Shown piece after piece: positions 44,117 through 52,371 of a stretch of DNA of 64,000 nt. The position numbers and the translations under genes are program-made. How positions within the stretch are numbered: position 1 is the stretch's first letter; each line of letters begins with the position of its first letter. The notes beneath the pieces were generated by a model. It ran no database searches. It had not been told where the DNA came from and was given only the letters and a program-made list of their open reading frames with translations. The DNA is from CBDHDN01 sp965261585 (GTDB taxonomy: Bacteria; Pseudomonadota; Alphaproteobacteria; UBA6615). The DNA lies in assembly GCA_965261585.1 (NCBI GenBank), contig CBDHDN010000024.1, forward strand, positions 1 through 64,000, read 5' to 3'.

Positions 44117-45136
44117 ATGCTACGGAAAAATTGGACCGATCTGATCAAGCCGACGAAGCTCGACATCACGTCCGGGACGAACCCGGCGCGTGAGGCCACG
44201 GTCGTCGCCGAGCCGTTGGAGCGTGGTTTCGGCCTCACCCTGGGCAATGCCATTCGGCGCGTGCTGCTGTCGTCGCTGCAGGGTGCGGCAGTGACATCCG
44301 TGCAGATCGAGGGCGTGCTGCACGAGTTCTCGTCGATGCCCGGCGTGCGTGAGGACGTCACCGACATCATCTTGAATATCAAATCGATGGGTCTGCGCAT
44401 GCACAGCGACGGGCCGAAGCGCATGACGCTGACCGCGGTCGGGCCCGGCGAGGTGACGGCCGGCCAGATCGACACCGGTCACGACATCGAGGTCATGGAC
44501 AGCGATCACGTGCTGATGACGCTCGATCAGGGCGCCCGGGTGGTCGTGGAGATGACGGTCGAGTCCGGCAAGGGTTACGTCGCCGCGACGCAGAACCGGG
44601 CCGAGGATGCGCCGATCGGACTGATCCCGGTCGACGCGTTGTTCTCACCCGTCAAGAAGGTCTCCTACCAGATCGGCAATGCGCGGGTCGGCGAGCGCAC
44701 GGACCTCGACAAGCTGACCATCCAGATCGAGACCAACGGCGCGGTGGCGGCGGAGGACACGGTCGCGCTTGCCGCGCGCATCCTGCAGGACCAGCTGCAG
44801 TTGTTCATCAACTTCGAGGAGCCGACGTCCGCGCAGCCGGTCGAGCGCGCCGACGACGAGCTGGAGTTCAACCGCAACCTGTTGCGCAAGGTCGACGAGC
44901 TCGAACTGTCGGTCCGGTCCGCCAACTGCCTCAAGAACGACAACATCATCTACATCGGCGATCTCGTGCAGAAGACCGAGGCGGAGATGCTGCGGACGCC
45001 GAACTTCGGCCGCAAGTCGCTCAACGAGATCAAGGAGGTGCTGGCGCAGATGAGCCTGCATCTGGGCATGGAGATCGCGAGCTGGCCGCCTGAGAATATC
45101 GAGGACCTGGCCAAGAAGCTGGAAGAGCCCTACTAG
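44117..45136 (+). CDS. rpoA: DNA-directed RNA polymerase subunit alpha
   Basis: 339 residues. The N-terminal domain (ERGFGLTLGNAIRRVLLSSL near residues 34-53) dimerises and scaffolds beta and beta'. The C-terminal domain (about residues 255-320, with SVRSANCLKNDNIIYIGDLV) binds UP elements and activators. It lies 148 bases after rpsK and 25 before rplQ. The typical rpsD is absent from this cluster, as is usual in alphaproteobacteria. Confidence 0.98.
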   Translation: MLRKNWTDLIKPTKLDITSGTNPAREATVVAEPLERGFGLTLGNAIRRVLLSSLQGAAVTSVQIEGVLHEFSSMPGVREDVTDIILNIKSMGLRMHSDGPKRMTLTAVGPGEVTAGQIDTGHDIEVMDSDHVLMTLDQGARVVVEMTVESGKGYVAATQNRAEDAPIGLIPVDALFSPVKKVSYQIGNARVGERTDLDKLTIQIETNGAVAAEDTVALAARILQDQLQLFINFEEPTSAQPVERADDELEFNRNLLRKVDELELSVRSANCLKNDNIIYIGDLVQKTEAEMLRTPNFGRKSLNEIKEVLAQMSLHLGMEIASWPPENIEDLAKKLEEPY

Positions 45137-45161
45137 ATCGGGCCGACGAGAGGACAGACCG

Positions 45162-45593
45162 ATGCGCCACCGGACGAGCGGCCGCAAGCTGAACCGCACG
45201 AGCACCCATCGCAAGGCGATGTTTGCCAACATGGCGACGTCGCTGATCAAGCACGAACAGATCAAGACGACCCTGCCCAAGGCGAAGGAGCTGAAGCGCA
45301 TTGCCGACAAGCTCGTGACCCTCGGCAAGCGCGGTGATCTGCACGCCAGGCGCCAGGCCCTGGCGGCCATTGGCGACAGGACACAGGTGCAGAAGCTGTT
45401 CGGTGAGCTGGCGGAGCGCTACCGCGAACGCTCCGGTGGCTACACCCGGGTGCTGCGGGCCGGCTTCCGCTACGGCGATTCGGCGCCGATGGCGGTGATC
45501 GAGCTGGTCGACCGCAACACCGACGCCAAAGGCCAGGACAGCGGCCCGGTGCAGGGCGGCGATGGCGAGCTAGGGGCGGCCGAAGCGGCGTAG
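45162..45593 (+). CDS. rplQ: 50S ribosomal protein L17
   Basis: 143 residues. MRHRTSGRKLNRTSTHRKAM at the start and YRERSGGYTRVLRAGFRYGDSAPMAVIEL are diagnostic. L17 lies at the tunnel exit. It is the last gene of the alpha series; its terminator appears to have been separated from it by the IS element that follows. Confidence 0.97.
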   Translation: MRHRTSGRKLNRTSTHRKAMFANMATSLIKHEQIKTTLPKAKELKRIADKLVTLGKRGDLHARRQALAAIGDRTQVQKLFGELAERYRERSGGYTRVLRAGFRYGDSAPMAVIELVDRNTDAKGQDSGPVQGGDGELGAAEAA

Positions 45594-45666
45594 GGCCCAC
45601 GATCGTAGAAGCGTGCGACGGGCCCCACCCTATGAGGGCCGGGTGCTCGGTGACTCAGCCAACGCT

Positions 45667-45698
45667 CCCTCCCCCAAAGGGCCCCCAAGGGGGGAGGG
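45667..45698. repeat. GC-rich palindrome after rplQ
   Basis: CCCTCCCCC (45667-45675) pairs with GGGGGAGGG (45690-45698) across a 14-base loop that itself contains GGGCCC, followed by GTCGGGGTGGGGTG. It resembles dispersed intergenic palindromes of high-GC alphaproteobacteria; that assignment is from memory, and only one copy is in the window. Confidence 0.6.
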
Positions 45699-45712
45699 TC
45701 GGGGTGGGGTGA

Positions 45713-45720
45713 AAAACCAA
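45713..45720. repeat. 8-bp target site duplication, left
   Basis: AAAACCAA directly before the left inverted repeat, repeated exactly at 46750-46757. Confidence 0.93.
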
Positions 45721-45743
45721 GGCTCAATTCGCGAATCGTAGGC
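45721..45743 (+). repeat. IS left inverted repeat
   Basis: 23 bases; reads GGCTCAATTCGCGAATCGTA then GGC. It matches the complement of the right end at 20 positions, with mismatches at positions 10, 13 and 16. Confidence 0.93.
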
Positions 45744-45786
45744 GCGATGGTAGAATTGTCCCTGATTCGCGCGGGAGGTCGGGAAG

Positions 45787-46746
45787 ATGGATCACGAGCG
45801 GTTTCGGGAGTGGTTCTCGCATGTTGATGAGTTGACGACGGCGCAGTGCAAGGAGGTCGCGGCGGTGCTGTCGGACCCGCCGGTGGGCGCAGCCTCGCTG
45901 GCGGCGATCGAGCTGGGCGTGGATGATGAGCGGCGCTGTCCGCATTGCGCCAGCGCCGGGGCGGTGTCGCGCGGCAAGGCACGCGGTCTTCGCCGCTATC
46001 GGTGCAAGGCCTGCGGGAAGACATTCGGCGCACTCACGGGCACGGCGCTGTCGGGCCTGCACCATAAGGAGCGCTGGCTGGCCTTCGGCGCCTCGCTTGG
46101 CGCAGGCGAGACGATCCGAGAGGCTGCCGAGCGCTGCGGGATTGCGCCGAGCACGGCGCATCGCTGGCGTCACCGCTTCCTGGCGGCGGTGCGCCAAGCG
46201 CCGGACCGGCTTGCCGGGATCGTCGAGGCGGACGAGACCTTCGTTCTCGAGAGCCGGAAGGGGGAGCGGAAGCTGGATCGCAAGCCGCGCCGGCGCGGCG
46301 GCAAGGCCCGCAAACGCGGCCTCTCGCGCGAGCAGGTGCCGATCCTGGTTGCCGCCGATCGCGCCGGCGCGACCCTCAGCCACACCTTGCCCGCCCTCAA
46401 CGCAAAGAGCGTGAAGGAGGCGCTGGAGCCGGTCGTCGCCCGCGATGCCTTGCTCGTCTCCGACGCCAACCGCTGCTATCCGCCTGTCGCAGCGGCGCTG
46501 GGCATCCCTCACGAGAGCATCAACGGCGCCGCCGGCGAGCGGGTTCGCGGCGCCCTGCACATCCAGACGGTCAACAGCCGCCACAGCCAGATCAAGGGCT
46601 TCCTGCGGGGCTTCCGCGGCATCGCCACCAAGTACCTCGACAGCTATCTCAGGTGGTTCCATCTCATCGAACTCGGCGATCAGCCATCGCCCAGAGCGTG
46701 TCTCGAGGCGGCGATGGCCAGACCATGCCTACGTTTGGCTAATTGA
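45787..46746 (+). CDS. IS1595-family transposase
   Basis: 319 residues. An N-terminal zinc ribbon (CPHCASAGAVSRGKARGLRR, then YRCKACGKTFGALTGT, about residues 45-85) is followed by a helix-turn-helix-like part and an ISXO2-like DDE domain (EADETFVLESRKGE, then VSDANRCYPP, then NSRHSQIKGFLRGF with the family's HSQ-type end). The ATG follows GGGAGG. The stop lies inside the right inverted repeat. It is read in the same direction as the ribosomal operon upstream, so it may be transcribed from it. Confidence 0.94.
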   Translation: MDHERFREWFSHVDELTTAQCKEVAAVLSDPPVGAASLAAIELGVDDERRCPHCASAGAVSRGKARGLRRYRCKACGKTFGALTGTALSGLHHKERWLAFGASLGAGETIREAAERCGIAPSTAHRWRHRFLAAVRQAPDRLAGIVEADETFVLESRKGERKLDRKPRRRGGKARKRGLSREQVPILVAADRAGATLSHTLPALNAKSVKEALEPVVARDALLVSDANRCYPPVAAALGIPHESINGAAGERVRGALHIQTVNSRHSQIKGFLRGFRGIATKYLDSYLRWFHLIELGDQPSPRACLEAAMARPCLRLAN

Positions 46747-46749
46747 GCC
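46727..46749 (-). repeat. IS right inverted repeat
   Basis: On the minus strand it begins GGCTCAATTAGCCAAACGTA then GGC. Partner of 45721-45743. Confidence 0.93.
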
Positions 46750-46757
46750 AAAACCAA
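46750..46757. repeat. 8-bp target site duplication, right
   Basis: AAAACCAA directly after the right inverted repeat, equal to 45713-45720. Confidence 0.93.
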
Positions 46758-46782
46758 ACTACCGGCGCCCACAAGCCGAAAC

Positions 46783-46815
46783 GGGCCGTCCACCGTAGAC
46801 GGCCCTTGTTTTTTT
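46783..46815 (+). terminator. Intrinsic terminator, probably that of the rplQ operon
   Basis: GGGCCGTC-CACCGTA-GACGGCCC followed by TTGTTTTTTT: an 8-bp GC stem with a clean T-run, the best terminator in the window. Without the IS and one target duplication it would lie about 155 bases after rplQ. Confidence 0.9.
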
Positions 46816-46831
46816 GCTGCCCCGGCTAAGA

Positions 46832-48259
46832 ATGAAGGGCATGCGGCGCACGAACACACCACGCGTCTTGGCCGTGCTCGTCCTGCTCGTGGCAACCATG
46901 CCCGCGGCCGCGCAGGACCGCGTCGTGCCCGACAGCCAGGCACAGATCACGCTGTCCTTCGCGCCCCTGGTCAACCAGGCGGCGCCGGCTGTCGTCAACA
47001 TCTTCGCCTCGCGGACGGTGCACGAGCGCCGGCGCATATCGCCGCTGTTCGACGATCCGTTTTTCCGGCGCTTCTTCGGCGACGATCTGCCGTTCGGCGC
47101 GCCGCGGCCGCGGGTGCAGAACGCCCTTGGCTCGGGCGTCATCGTCGAGCCCGACGGCCTCGTCGTCACGAACTACCACGTGATCGACGGCGCCGACGAC
47201 ATCAAGGTCGTCCTGTCGGACCGCCGCGAATATGCGGCCACGATCGTCCGTGACGACGAGGACACTGACCTTGCCATCCTGCAGCTGCAGGACCTGGCCG
47301 AGCCGCTGCCCCATATCGAGCTCGGCGACAGCGATGGGCTCCAGGTCGGCGACCTCGTGCTCGCGATCGGCAATCCGTTCGGCGTCGGCCAGACCGTCAC
47401 CAGCGGCATCGTCTCGGCACTGGCGCGCTCCAGCGTCGGCATCACCGACTTCAACTTCTTCATCCAGACCGATGCGGCCATCAACCCCGGCAACTCCGGC
47501 GGCGCGCTGCTGCGCATGGACGGCCGGCTGGCCGGCATCAACACGGCGATCTTCAGCCGCAGCGGCGGCAGCCAGGGCATCGGCTTCGCCGTGCCGGCCA
47601 ACATGGTCCGCACGGTCATCGACAGTGTCGGCGTGGCCGGCCGCCTGCGCCGGCCCTGGCTGGGCGCGTCGGGCCAGGACGTGACGGCCGCGATCGCCGA
47701 GGCGCTGGGCCTGCCACGGCCGACCGGCGTCGTCGTGGCCGAGATCTACGCCGGTGGCCCCGCCGACCGGGCCGGCCTCGAGCCCGGCGACGTCATCGCG
47801 TCGGTTGCCGGCCACGACGTGGCCGACCTCGGCGGCTTGCGCTTCCGGCTCGCCACGGCGCCGCTTGGCGGCAAGATCGCGGTGACGGCCCTGCGCGACG
47901 GCCGCGCGCGCGCGCTGTCGTTCTCCGTCGAGCTGGCGCCCGAGGTGCCGCCGCGCAATGAAACCCAGCTGCGCGGGCCGCAGCCGCTGGCCGGCGCCAC
48001 CGTGATCAACCTGTCGCCGGCGACTGCCGAGGAGTTCGGCCTCGACCCGTTCGCCGAGGGCGTCGTCGTCGTCGACATCGCGCCGGGCTCGCCGGCGGCG
48101 CGCCTCGGCCTGCGGCCGCTCGACACGATTGTCGCGGTGAACGGCCGCCGGGTGGCGGGCGTCGCGTCGCTGGCCGCCATGGTCGGCGACCGGCGCGACC
48201 GCTGGCAGGTCTCGATCCGCCGCGACGGGCGCGTCCTGTCGGTCACGGTCGCCGGGTGA
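46832..48259 (+). CDS. Do-family periplasmic serine endoprotease (DegP/DegQ-like)
   Basis: 475 residues. An N-terminal signal peptide (hydrophobic VLAVLVLLVATMPAAAQ, cleavage likely after AAA) sends it to the periplasm. The trypsin-like domain has the triad His in VTNYHVID, Asp in DTDLAIL and Ser in NPGNSGGAL. Two PDZ domains follow (about residues 270-355 and 385-470). It degrades or refolds damaged envelope proteins. A second ATG three codons in is possible. Its start lies only 16 bases after the terminator T-run. It overlaps rarA by GTGA. Confidence 0.93.
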   Translation: MKGMRRTNTPRVLAVLVLLVATMPAAAQDRVVPDSQAQITLSFAPLVNQAAPAVVNIFASRTVHERRRISPLFDDPFFRRFFGDDLPFGAPRPRVQNALGSGVIVEPDGLVVTNYHVIDGADDIKVVLSDRREYAATIVRDDEDTDLAILQLQDLAEPLPHIELGDSDGLQVGDLVLAIGNPFGVGQTVTSGIVSALARSSVGITDFNFFIQTDAAINPGNSGGALLRMDGRLAGINTAIFSRSGGSQGIGFAVPANMVRTVIDSVGVAGRLRRPWLGASGQDVTAAIAEALGLPRPTGVVVAEIYAGGPADRAGLEPGDVIASVAGHDVADLGGLRFRLATAPLGGKIAVTALRDGRARALSFSVELAPEVPPRNETQLRGPQPLAGATVINLSPATAEEFGLDPFAEGVVVVDIAPGSPAARLGLRPLDTIVAVNGRRVAGVASLAAMVGDRRDRWQVSIRRDGRVLSVTVAG

Positions 48260-49593
48260 AGACGCCCCGCGCCCAGCCCGGCCTGTTCCAAGGGCAGGCG
48301 CCGCGGCCGCTCGCCGACCGCTTACGTCCGGCCACGCTGGATGAGGTCGTCGGGCAGGACCACCTGCTGGCCGCCGCCGGGCCGATCGGCCGCATGGTGC
48401 GCCAGGGCCGCCTTGCCAGCATGATCCTGTGGGGGCCGCCCGGCAGCGGCAAGACGACGATCGCGCGCCTGCTGGCCGATATGACCGAGCACACCTTCGT
48501 GCCGTTGTCGGCGGTGTTCTCGGGCGTCGCCGATTTGCGCAAGGTGTTCGCCGAGGCGACCGAGCAGCGGGCGGTCGGCCAGGGCACGCTGCTGTTCATC
48601 GACGAGATCCACCGCTTCAACCGGGCCCAGCAGGACGGGTTCCTGCCCTATGTCGAGGACGGCACAGTGACCCTGGTCGGCGCGACGACGGAGAACCCGT
48701 CGTTCGAAATCATCGCGGCGTTGTTGTCGCGCTGCCAGGTGCTGGTACTGCGGCGCCTCGACGACGCGGCGCTCGAGCACCTGCTGCACCGGGCCGAGGC
48801 TGCCGAGGACCGCACCCTTCCGCTGAGGAAGGATGCCCGCACGGCGCTCAAGGCCATGGCCGACGGCGACGGGCGCTTCCTCCTGAACCTGGTCGAGGAG
48901 TTACTGGCGCTGCCGGAGTCCCAGGGACCCACCGCGGCGCCGCTCGATGCCGCCGGGTTGGCCGAGACCGTGCAGCGCCGTGCGCCGATTTACGACAAGA
49001 GCCAGGAGGGGCACTACAACCTGATCAGCGCGCTGCACAAATCGGTGCGCGGGTCGGACGCCGACGCGTCGCTCTACTGGCTTGCCCGCATGTTCGCCGG
49101 TGGCGAGGACCCGCGCTACATCGCCCGCCGCCTGACCCGCATGGCGGTCGAGGATATTGGCCTCGCCGACCCCCAGGCCCTGGTTCAGGCCGAGGCCGCG
49201 TGGGAGGCGTACGAGCGCCTGGGTTCGCCCGAGGGCGAGCTGGCGCTCGCCCAGTGCGTCATCTATCTGGCCGCCGCGCCGAAGTCGAACGCCGCCTACA
49301 AGGCGTTCGGCGCGGCGACCAAGGCAGCGCGCGAGACCGGCTCGCTGATGCCGCCGAAGCGCATCCTGAACGCGCCGACGCGGCTGATGAAGACGCTCGG
49401 CTATGGCGCCGGCTATCGCTACGACCACGACACGGACGAGGCGTTTTCCGGCCAGGGCTACTTCCCCGACGGCATGGCGCGGCCGTCCTTCTACGACCCG
49501 CCCGAGCGCGGCTTCGAGCGCGAGATCCGCAAGCGGCTCGACTACTGGGCGAAGCTGCGCGAACGCCGGGCCGAAGGCGGCAGCGACGGTTGA
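48256..49593 (+). CDS. rarA: Replication-associated recombination protein A (RarA/MgsA)
   Basis: 445 residues, AAA+ ATPase of the clamp-loader relative group. Walker A GPPGSGKTT, Walker B LLFIDEIHRF, sensor GATTENPSFE and the C-terminal MAVEDIGLADP and PPKRILNAPTRLMK segments are all typical. It acts at stalled replication forks with SSB. GTG start overlaps the protease stop, so both are probably on one message. Confidence 0.95.
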   Translation: MKTPRAQPGLFQGQAPRPLADRLRPATLDEVVGQDHLLAAAGPIGRMVRQGRLASMILWGPPGSGKTTIARLLADMTEHTFVPLSAVFSGVADLRKVFAEATEQRAVGQGTLLFIDEIHRFNRAQQDGFLPYVEDGTVTLVGATTENPSFEIIAALLSRCQVLVLRRLDDAALEHLLHRAEAAEDRTLPLRKDARTALKAMADGDGRFLLNLVEELLALPESQGPTAAPLDAAGLAETVQRRAPIYDKSQEGHYNLISALHKSVRGSDADASLYWLARMFAGGEDPRYIARRLTRMAVEDIGLADPQALVQAEAAWEAYERLGSPEGELALAQCVIYLAAAPKSNAAYKAFGAATKAARETGSLMPPKRILNAPTRLMKTLGYGAGYRYDHDTDEAFSGQGYFPDGMARPSFYDPPERGFEREIRKRLDYWAKLRERRAEGGSDG

Positions 49594-49700
49594 GCGCGCT
49601 GTGCGCGCAGCGCTGACGTCCGGGTTCGGTGCGGCTGCACTGGGCGCGTCCTGACGAGCGGGCCGGAGCCGAATGAACTGGAAACGCTCTAGCGGCGCAA
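49594..49700. other. Convergent gap between rarA and the metallophosphoesterase remnant
   Basis: 107 bases. Holds a short GCGCGC-rich palindrome just after the rarA stop and no T-run terminator. No gene seen. GC content begins to fall here relative to the flanks. Confidence 0.4.
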
Positions 49701-50694
49701 TCAGTCTATGGCGTCGGGTCGATAGAGCTGCACGCCCGCTTTAGAGACTGGCACAGAGGTGCGGTCGACACAGCGGCCGCGACCCGTGTCGGAAAACGAT
49801 TTGCCCTTCGCCCAAACGAACTGCCAAGCGTATCCATCGTCTTCGAGTGACAGGCGCAGCAGACCCCAAGTTCCGGCTTGGAAGCGCTCGGAATTCGCGG
49901 TCCGATGGGGGCGTGATCGTATATGCAGCTTGGCGCCACCTGTCCCGACGATGAACACTCGGGTCCCGCGATTCGGCTGCGGATTCCCCTCCGCGTCTTG
50001 GGGGGTGAACCGTTGGGAAATAGTGCGCATGCCCAGTAAGAACGATGGTGGCACCGAATTCATGCACCGTTCGGAACAACTGGTCTGCGTTTCGCCGAAA
50101 CGGTCCTGGATGGAAAGGCGGATTGTGCCAGAACGCGAGAACGCAACGGTTGCGCGCGGCCTCAAGATCCGCGCGAAGCCATAGATCCTGCCTGGATCCG
50201 GGTCCAGCGGCGATGCTGGAGTTCAGCGATACGACATGCCAGCTTCCTAGATCGACACTATAGTATCCGGTTCCGTTGTGTCCTGCGCGCGAGCCGAAAT
50301 AGGCGAAATAGGGAATGGCGCCGCGTGTCTGGTACTCGTGATTACCGGGCGCCGGAAGCGTGCGAGACTTGTACCTGCCCCAGTTCGGATCGTAGCAGTT
50401 TGCGAATTCACCGGTGGTCCCCTGTCCTGAGACGAGATCTCCCAGGGCGAGCACGGTAACCGGCAACCGGTCGAGCAGCGCCGACGGTTCTTTGACACCG
50501 AAGACCCCGGTGCGCTTGATCAGGCTGCCGAGACGCTCGACGAGCCCAACCCCTTCGCACTGTGCGATGTCGCCTGCCGCCAAGACGATGACCGGCGCCC
50601 CTTCCACCCTTGCCGATGACCGCGGCGACGAGGCAATCATCACTACAAGCGACGCGAGAACTGCTCGCAGAACCCGCATGCCAAATTTCTGCAT
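49701..50694 (-). pseudogene. Secreted metallophosphoesterase, frameshifted
   Basis: The N-terminal part (start at 50694, hydrophobic signal-like MRVLRAVLASLVVMIA) carries calcineurin-like phosphoesterase motifs: AAGDIAQC, ALGDLV, PAPGNHEY, FWHNPPFHPG and GHAH. After GHAHYF the frame is lost. The expected continuation QRFTPQDAEGNPQPNRG...FIVGTGG is in the next frame, ending at 49701. One extra C near 50010-50020 explains this. Codon use is less GC-biased than in neighbouring genes, suggesting transfer. It could be a pseudogene or a sequencing error; either way the family call rests on both frames together. Confidence 0.78.
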
Positions 50695-51007
50695 CGGCGA
50701 ACCCCGGCGCCTTGGTGGTGGTGCAGATGTGCTCGAGATCGTTCCGGGCCGATCAAACAGCGGAAGCCTTCAAGCAGTCGTTAAGCTGCCTCGGCGGCGG
50801 AGCGTACGTCGAGCCGGGAGGGGTGGGGAGCGACCGGAGGCGAACGGACAGCCCGTAGGAGAGCGAAACCCGATTCGGCGGCCTGAGGCGGCGAGCCTGC
50901 GACTTCCGACAGGAGGTCCGATCTAATCGAAAGGCGATGTCGCCGCGGCAGCACGCTGACGCGCGTGCCGCTTGTTCCGGGCCGGCGCGCTCGCTAGCCT
51001 GCGCGCC
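50695..51007. other. Intergenic stretch before crcB (313 bp)
   Basis: Divergent gap between the metallophosphoesterase remnant and crcB. A GCGGCA...TGCCGC hairpin lies about 45 bases before crcB. No fluoride riboswitch consensus and no clear promoter were recognised. The left part shares the lower GC content of the remnant, so the foreign segment probably ends in here. Confidence 0.4.
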
Positions 51008-51388
51008 ATGAAGCTGCTGCTCGCCATCGCCGCCGGCGGCGCCATCGGCGCGGTCGGCCGGCACCTCGTGTCGGCCCGGATCGGCCATTGGCTCGGCACC
51101 GGCTTTCCCTGGGGCATCCTTGCGGTCAACGTCGTCGGCTCGCTGATCATGGGCCTCCTGATCGAGGCGATGGCGCTGGTCTGGTCGCCCAGCCTGGAGC
51201 TGCGGGCGCTGCTGATCGTCGGCGTGCTGGGCGGCTTCACGACGTTCTCCGCCTTCTCCCTCGACGTCGTGCTGCTGTACGAGCGCGGCGCACTGGCGGC
51301 GATGTTCCTCTACATCGCCGGCTCGGTCGTCCTGTCCGTCGGCGCGCTCCTGGTCGGGCTACGACTCGCCCGCGCGGTGCTCGCATGA
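51008..51388 (+). CDS. crcB: Fluoride efflux channel CrcB/FluC
   Basis: 126 residues with four membrane spans. Signature parts: AAGGAIGAVGRHL (first helix), GILAVNVVGSLIMG and GGFTTFSAFS, the last with the Phe/Ser/Thr residues lining the fluoride path. It works as a dual-topology dimer that lets fluoride leave the cell. ATG at 51008 is chosen; the frame is open upstream. Its stop overlaps rluC (ATGA). Confidence 0.94.
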   Translation: MKLLLAIAAGGAIGAVGRHLVSARIGHWLGTGFPWGILAVNVVGSLIMGLLIEAMALVWSPSLELRALLIVGVLGGFTTFSAFSLDVVLLYERGALAAMFLYIAGSVVLSVGALLVGLRLARAVLA

Positions 51389-52368
51389 TCGGCGTGCGCC
51401 ACATGGCGGTGGCGGCGGACGAGGCCGACCTCCGGCTCGACCGTTGGTTCCGCGTTCATTTTCCCGACGTCAACCACGGCCGGCTGGCGAAGTGGCTGCG
51501 CACGGGCCAGGTCCGCGTCGACAGCCGGCGCGCCAAGCCGGGCCTGCGGTTGGCGCCCGGTCAGACGATCCGCATTCCGCCGGTGGCAGCGTCGCCAGAC
51601 GGCCACCGCCCGGCGCCTCCCGCCGCCCCGGTCGCGAAAGCCGACGCCGTGGCGCTGCGCGCCGCCGTGCTCTATCGCGACGACGACCTGCTGATCCTCG
51701 ATAAGCCGCCGGGCCTGGCGGTGCAGGGCGGCAGCGGCACGCGCCGCCACCTCGACGGCATGCTCGACGCACTGCGCTGCGGCGCCGCCGAACGGCCCCG
51801 CCTCATCCACCGCCTCGACAAGGACACGAGCGGTGTTCTCGTGTTGGCGCGCAACGCCTTCGCGGCGGCCGGGCTCACCCGCGCCTTTCGCGGCCGCACG
51901 GTCGAAAAGACGTACTGGGCCCTCGTCGTCGGCGTGCCGCGCCTGCCCACCGGCACGATCCGATTGGCGCTCGCCAAGCGGCCCGGGGCCGGCGGGGAAA
52001 AAACTGTGCCGGCCGCAGCCGGCCAGACCGCCGTGACCGACTACGCCGTCGTCGAGGCGGCCGGGCGGCGGGCCGCCTGGCTGGCGCTGCGCCCTCGCAC
52101 CGGCCGCACCCATCAGCTGCGCGCCCACTGCGTCGCGCTCGGCACGCCGATCGCCGGCGACGGCAAGTACGGCGGCAAGGCGACGTTCCTGCCGGGCCTC
52201 GGCCCCCGCCTGCACCTGCACGCGCAGGCCATCACGGTGCCGCATCCGCGCGGCGGCCGGCCCGTCACGGCCGCAGCGCCGCTGCCGGCGCACATGGCCG
52301 CCAGCTGGGCCACCCTCGGCCTCGCCGCCGCGCCCGTCACCGACCCCTTTGCCGACCTGCGGGCCTAA
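51385..52368 (+). CDS. rluC: RluA-family 23S rRNA pseudouridine synthase (RluC-like)
   Basis: 327 residues. An N-terminal S4-type RNA-binding region (LRLDRWFRVHFPDVNHGRLAKW) precedes the catalytic domain, whose active Asp lies in HRLDKDTSGVLVLARN. RTGRTHQLRAH and GTPIAGDGKYGG complete the family set. It isomerises uridines in 23S rRNA; the exact sites are inferred from RluC. ATGA overlap with crcB supports the start. Confidence 0.92.
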   Translation: MIGVRHMAVAADEADLRLDRWFRVHFPDVNHGRLAKWLRTGQVRVDSRRAKPGLRLAPGQTIRIPPVAASPDGHRPAPPAAPVAKADAVALRAAVLYRDDDLLILDKPPGLAVQGGSGTRRHLDGMLDALRCGAAERPRLIHRLDKDTSGVLVLARNAFAAAGLTRAFRGRTVEKTYWALVVGVPRLPTGTIRLALAKRPGAGGEKTVPAAAGQTAVTDYAVVEAAGRRAAWLALRPRTGRTHQLRAHCVALGTPIAGDGKYGGKATFLPGLGPRLHLHAQAITVPHPRGGRPVTAAAPLPAHMAASWATLGLAAAPVTDPFADLRA

Positions 52369-52371
52369 CGG

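Larger units (their letters stand above)
45721..46749 (+). mobile_element. IS1595-family insertion sequence, complete (1029 bp)
   Basis: The ends are 23-bp inverted repeats with 20 matches (45721-45743 and 46727-46749, beginning GGCTCAATT). They are flanked by a perfect 8-bp duplication AAAACCAA (45713-45720 and 46750-46757), the target length of the IS1595 family. A single intact transposase fills the interior on the + strand. Intact ends, frame and target duplication suggest a recent insertion. Confidence 0.95.

Noticed and set aside
50930..51000. Fluoride riboswitch before crcB
   Set aside because: A GGCGATGTCGCC and a following hairpin superficially recall the crcB motif, but the conserved AAAC-type linker and pseudoknot partners are not seen.
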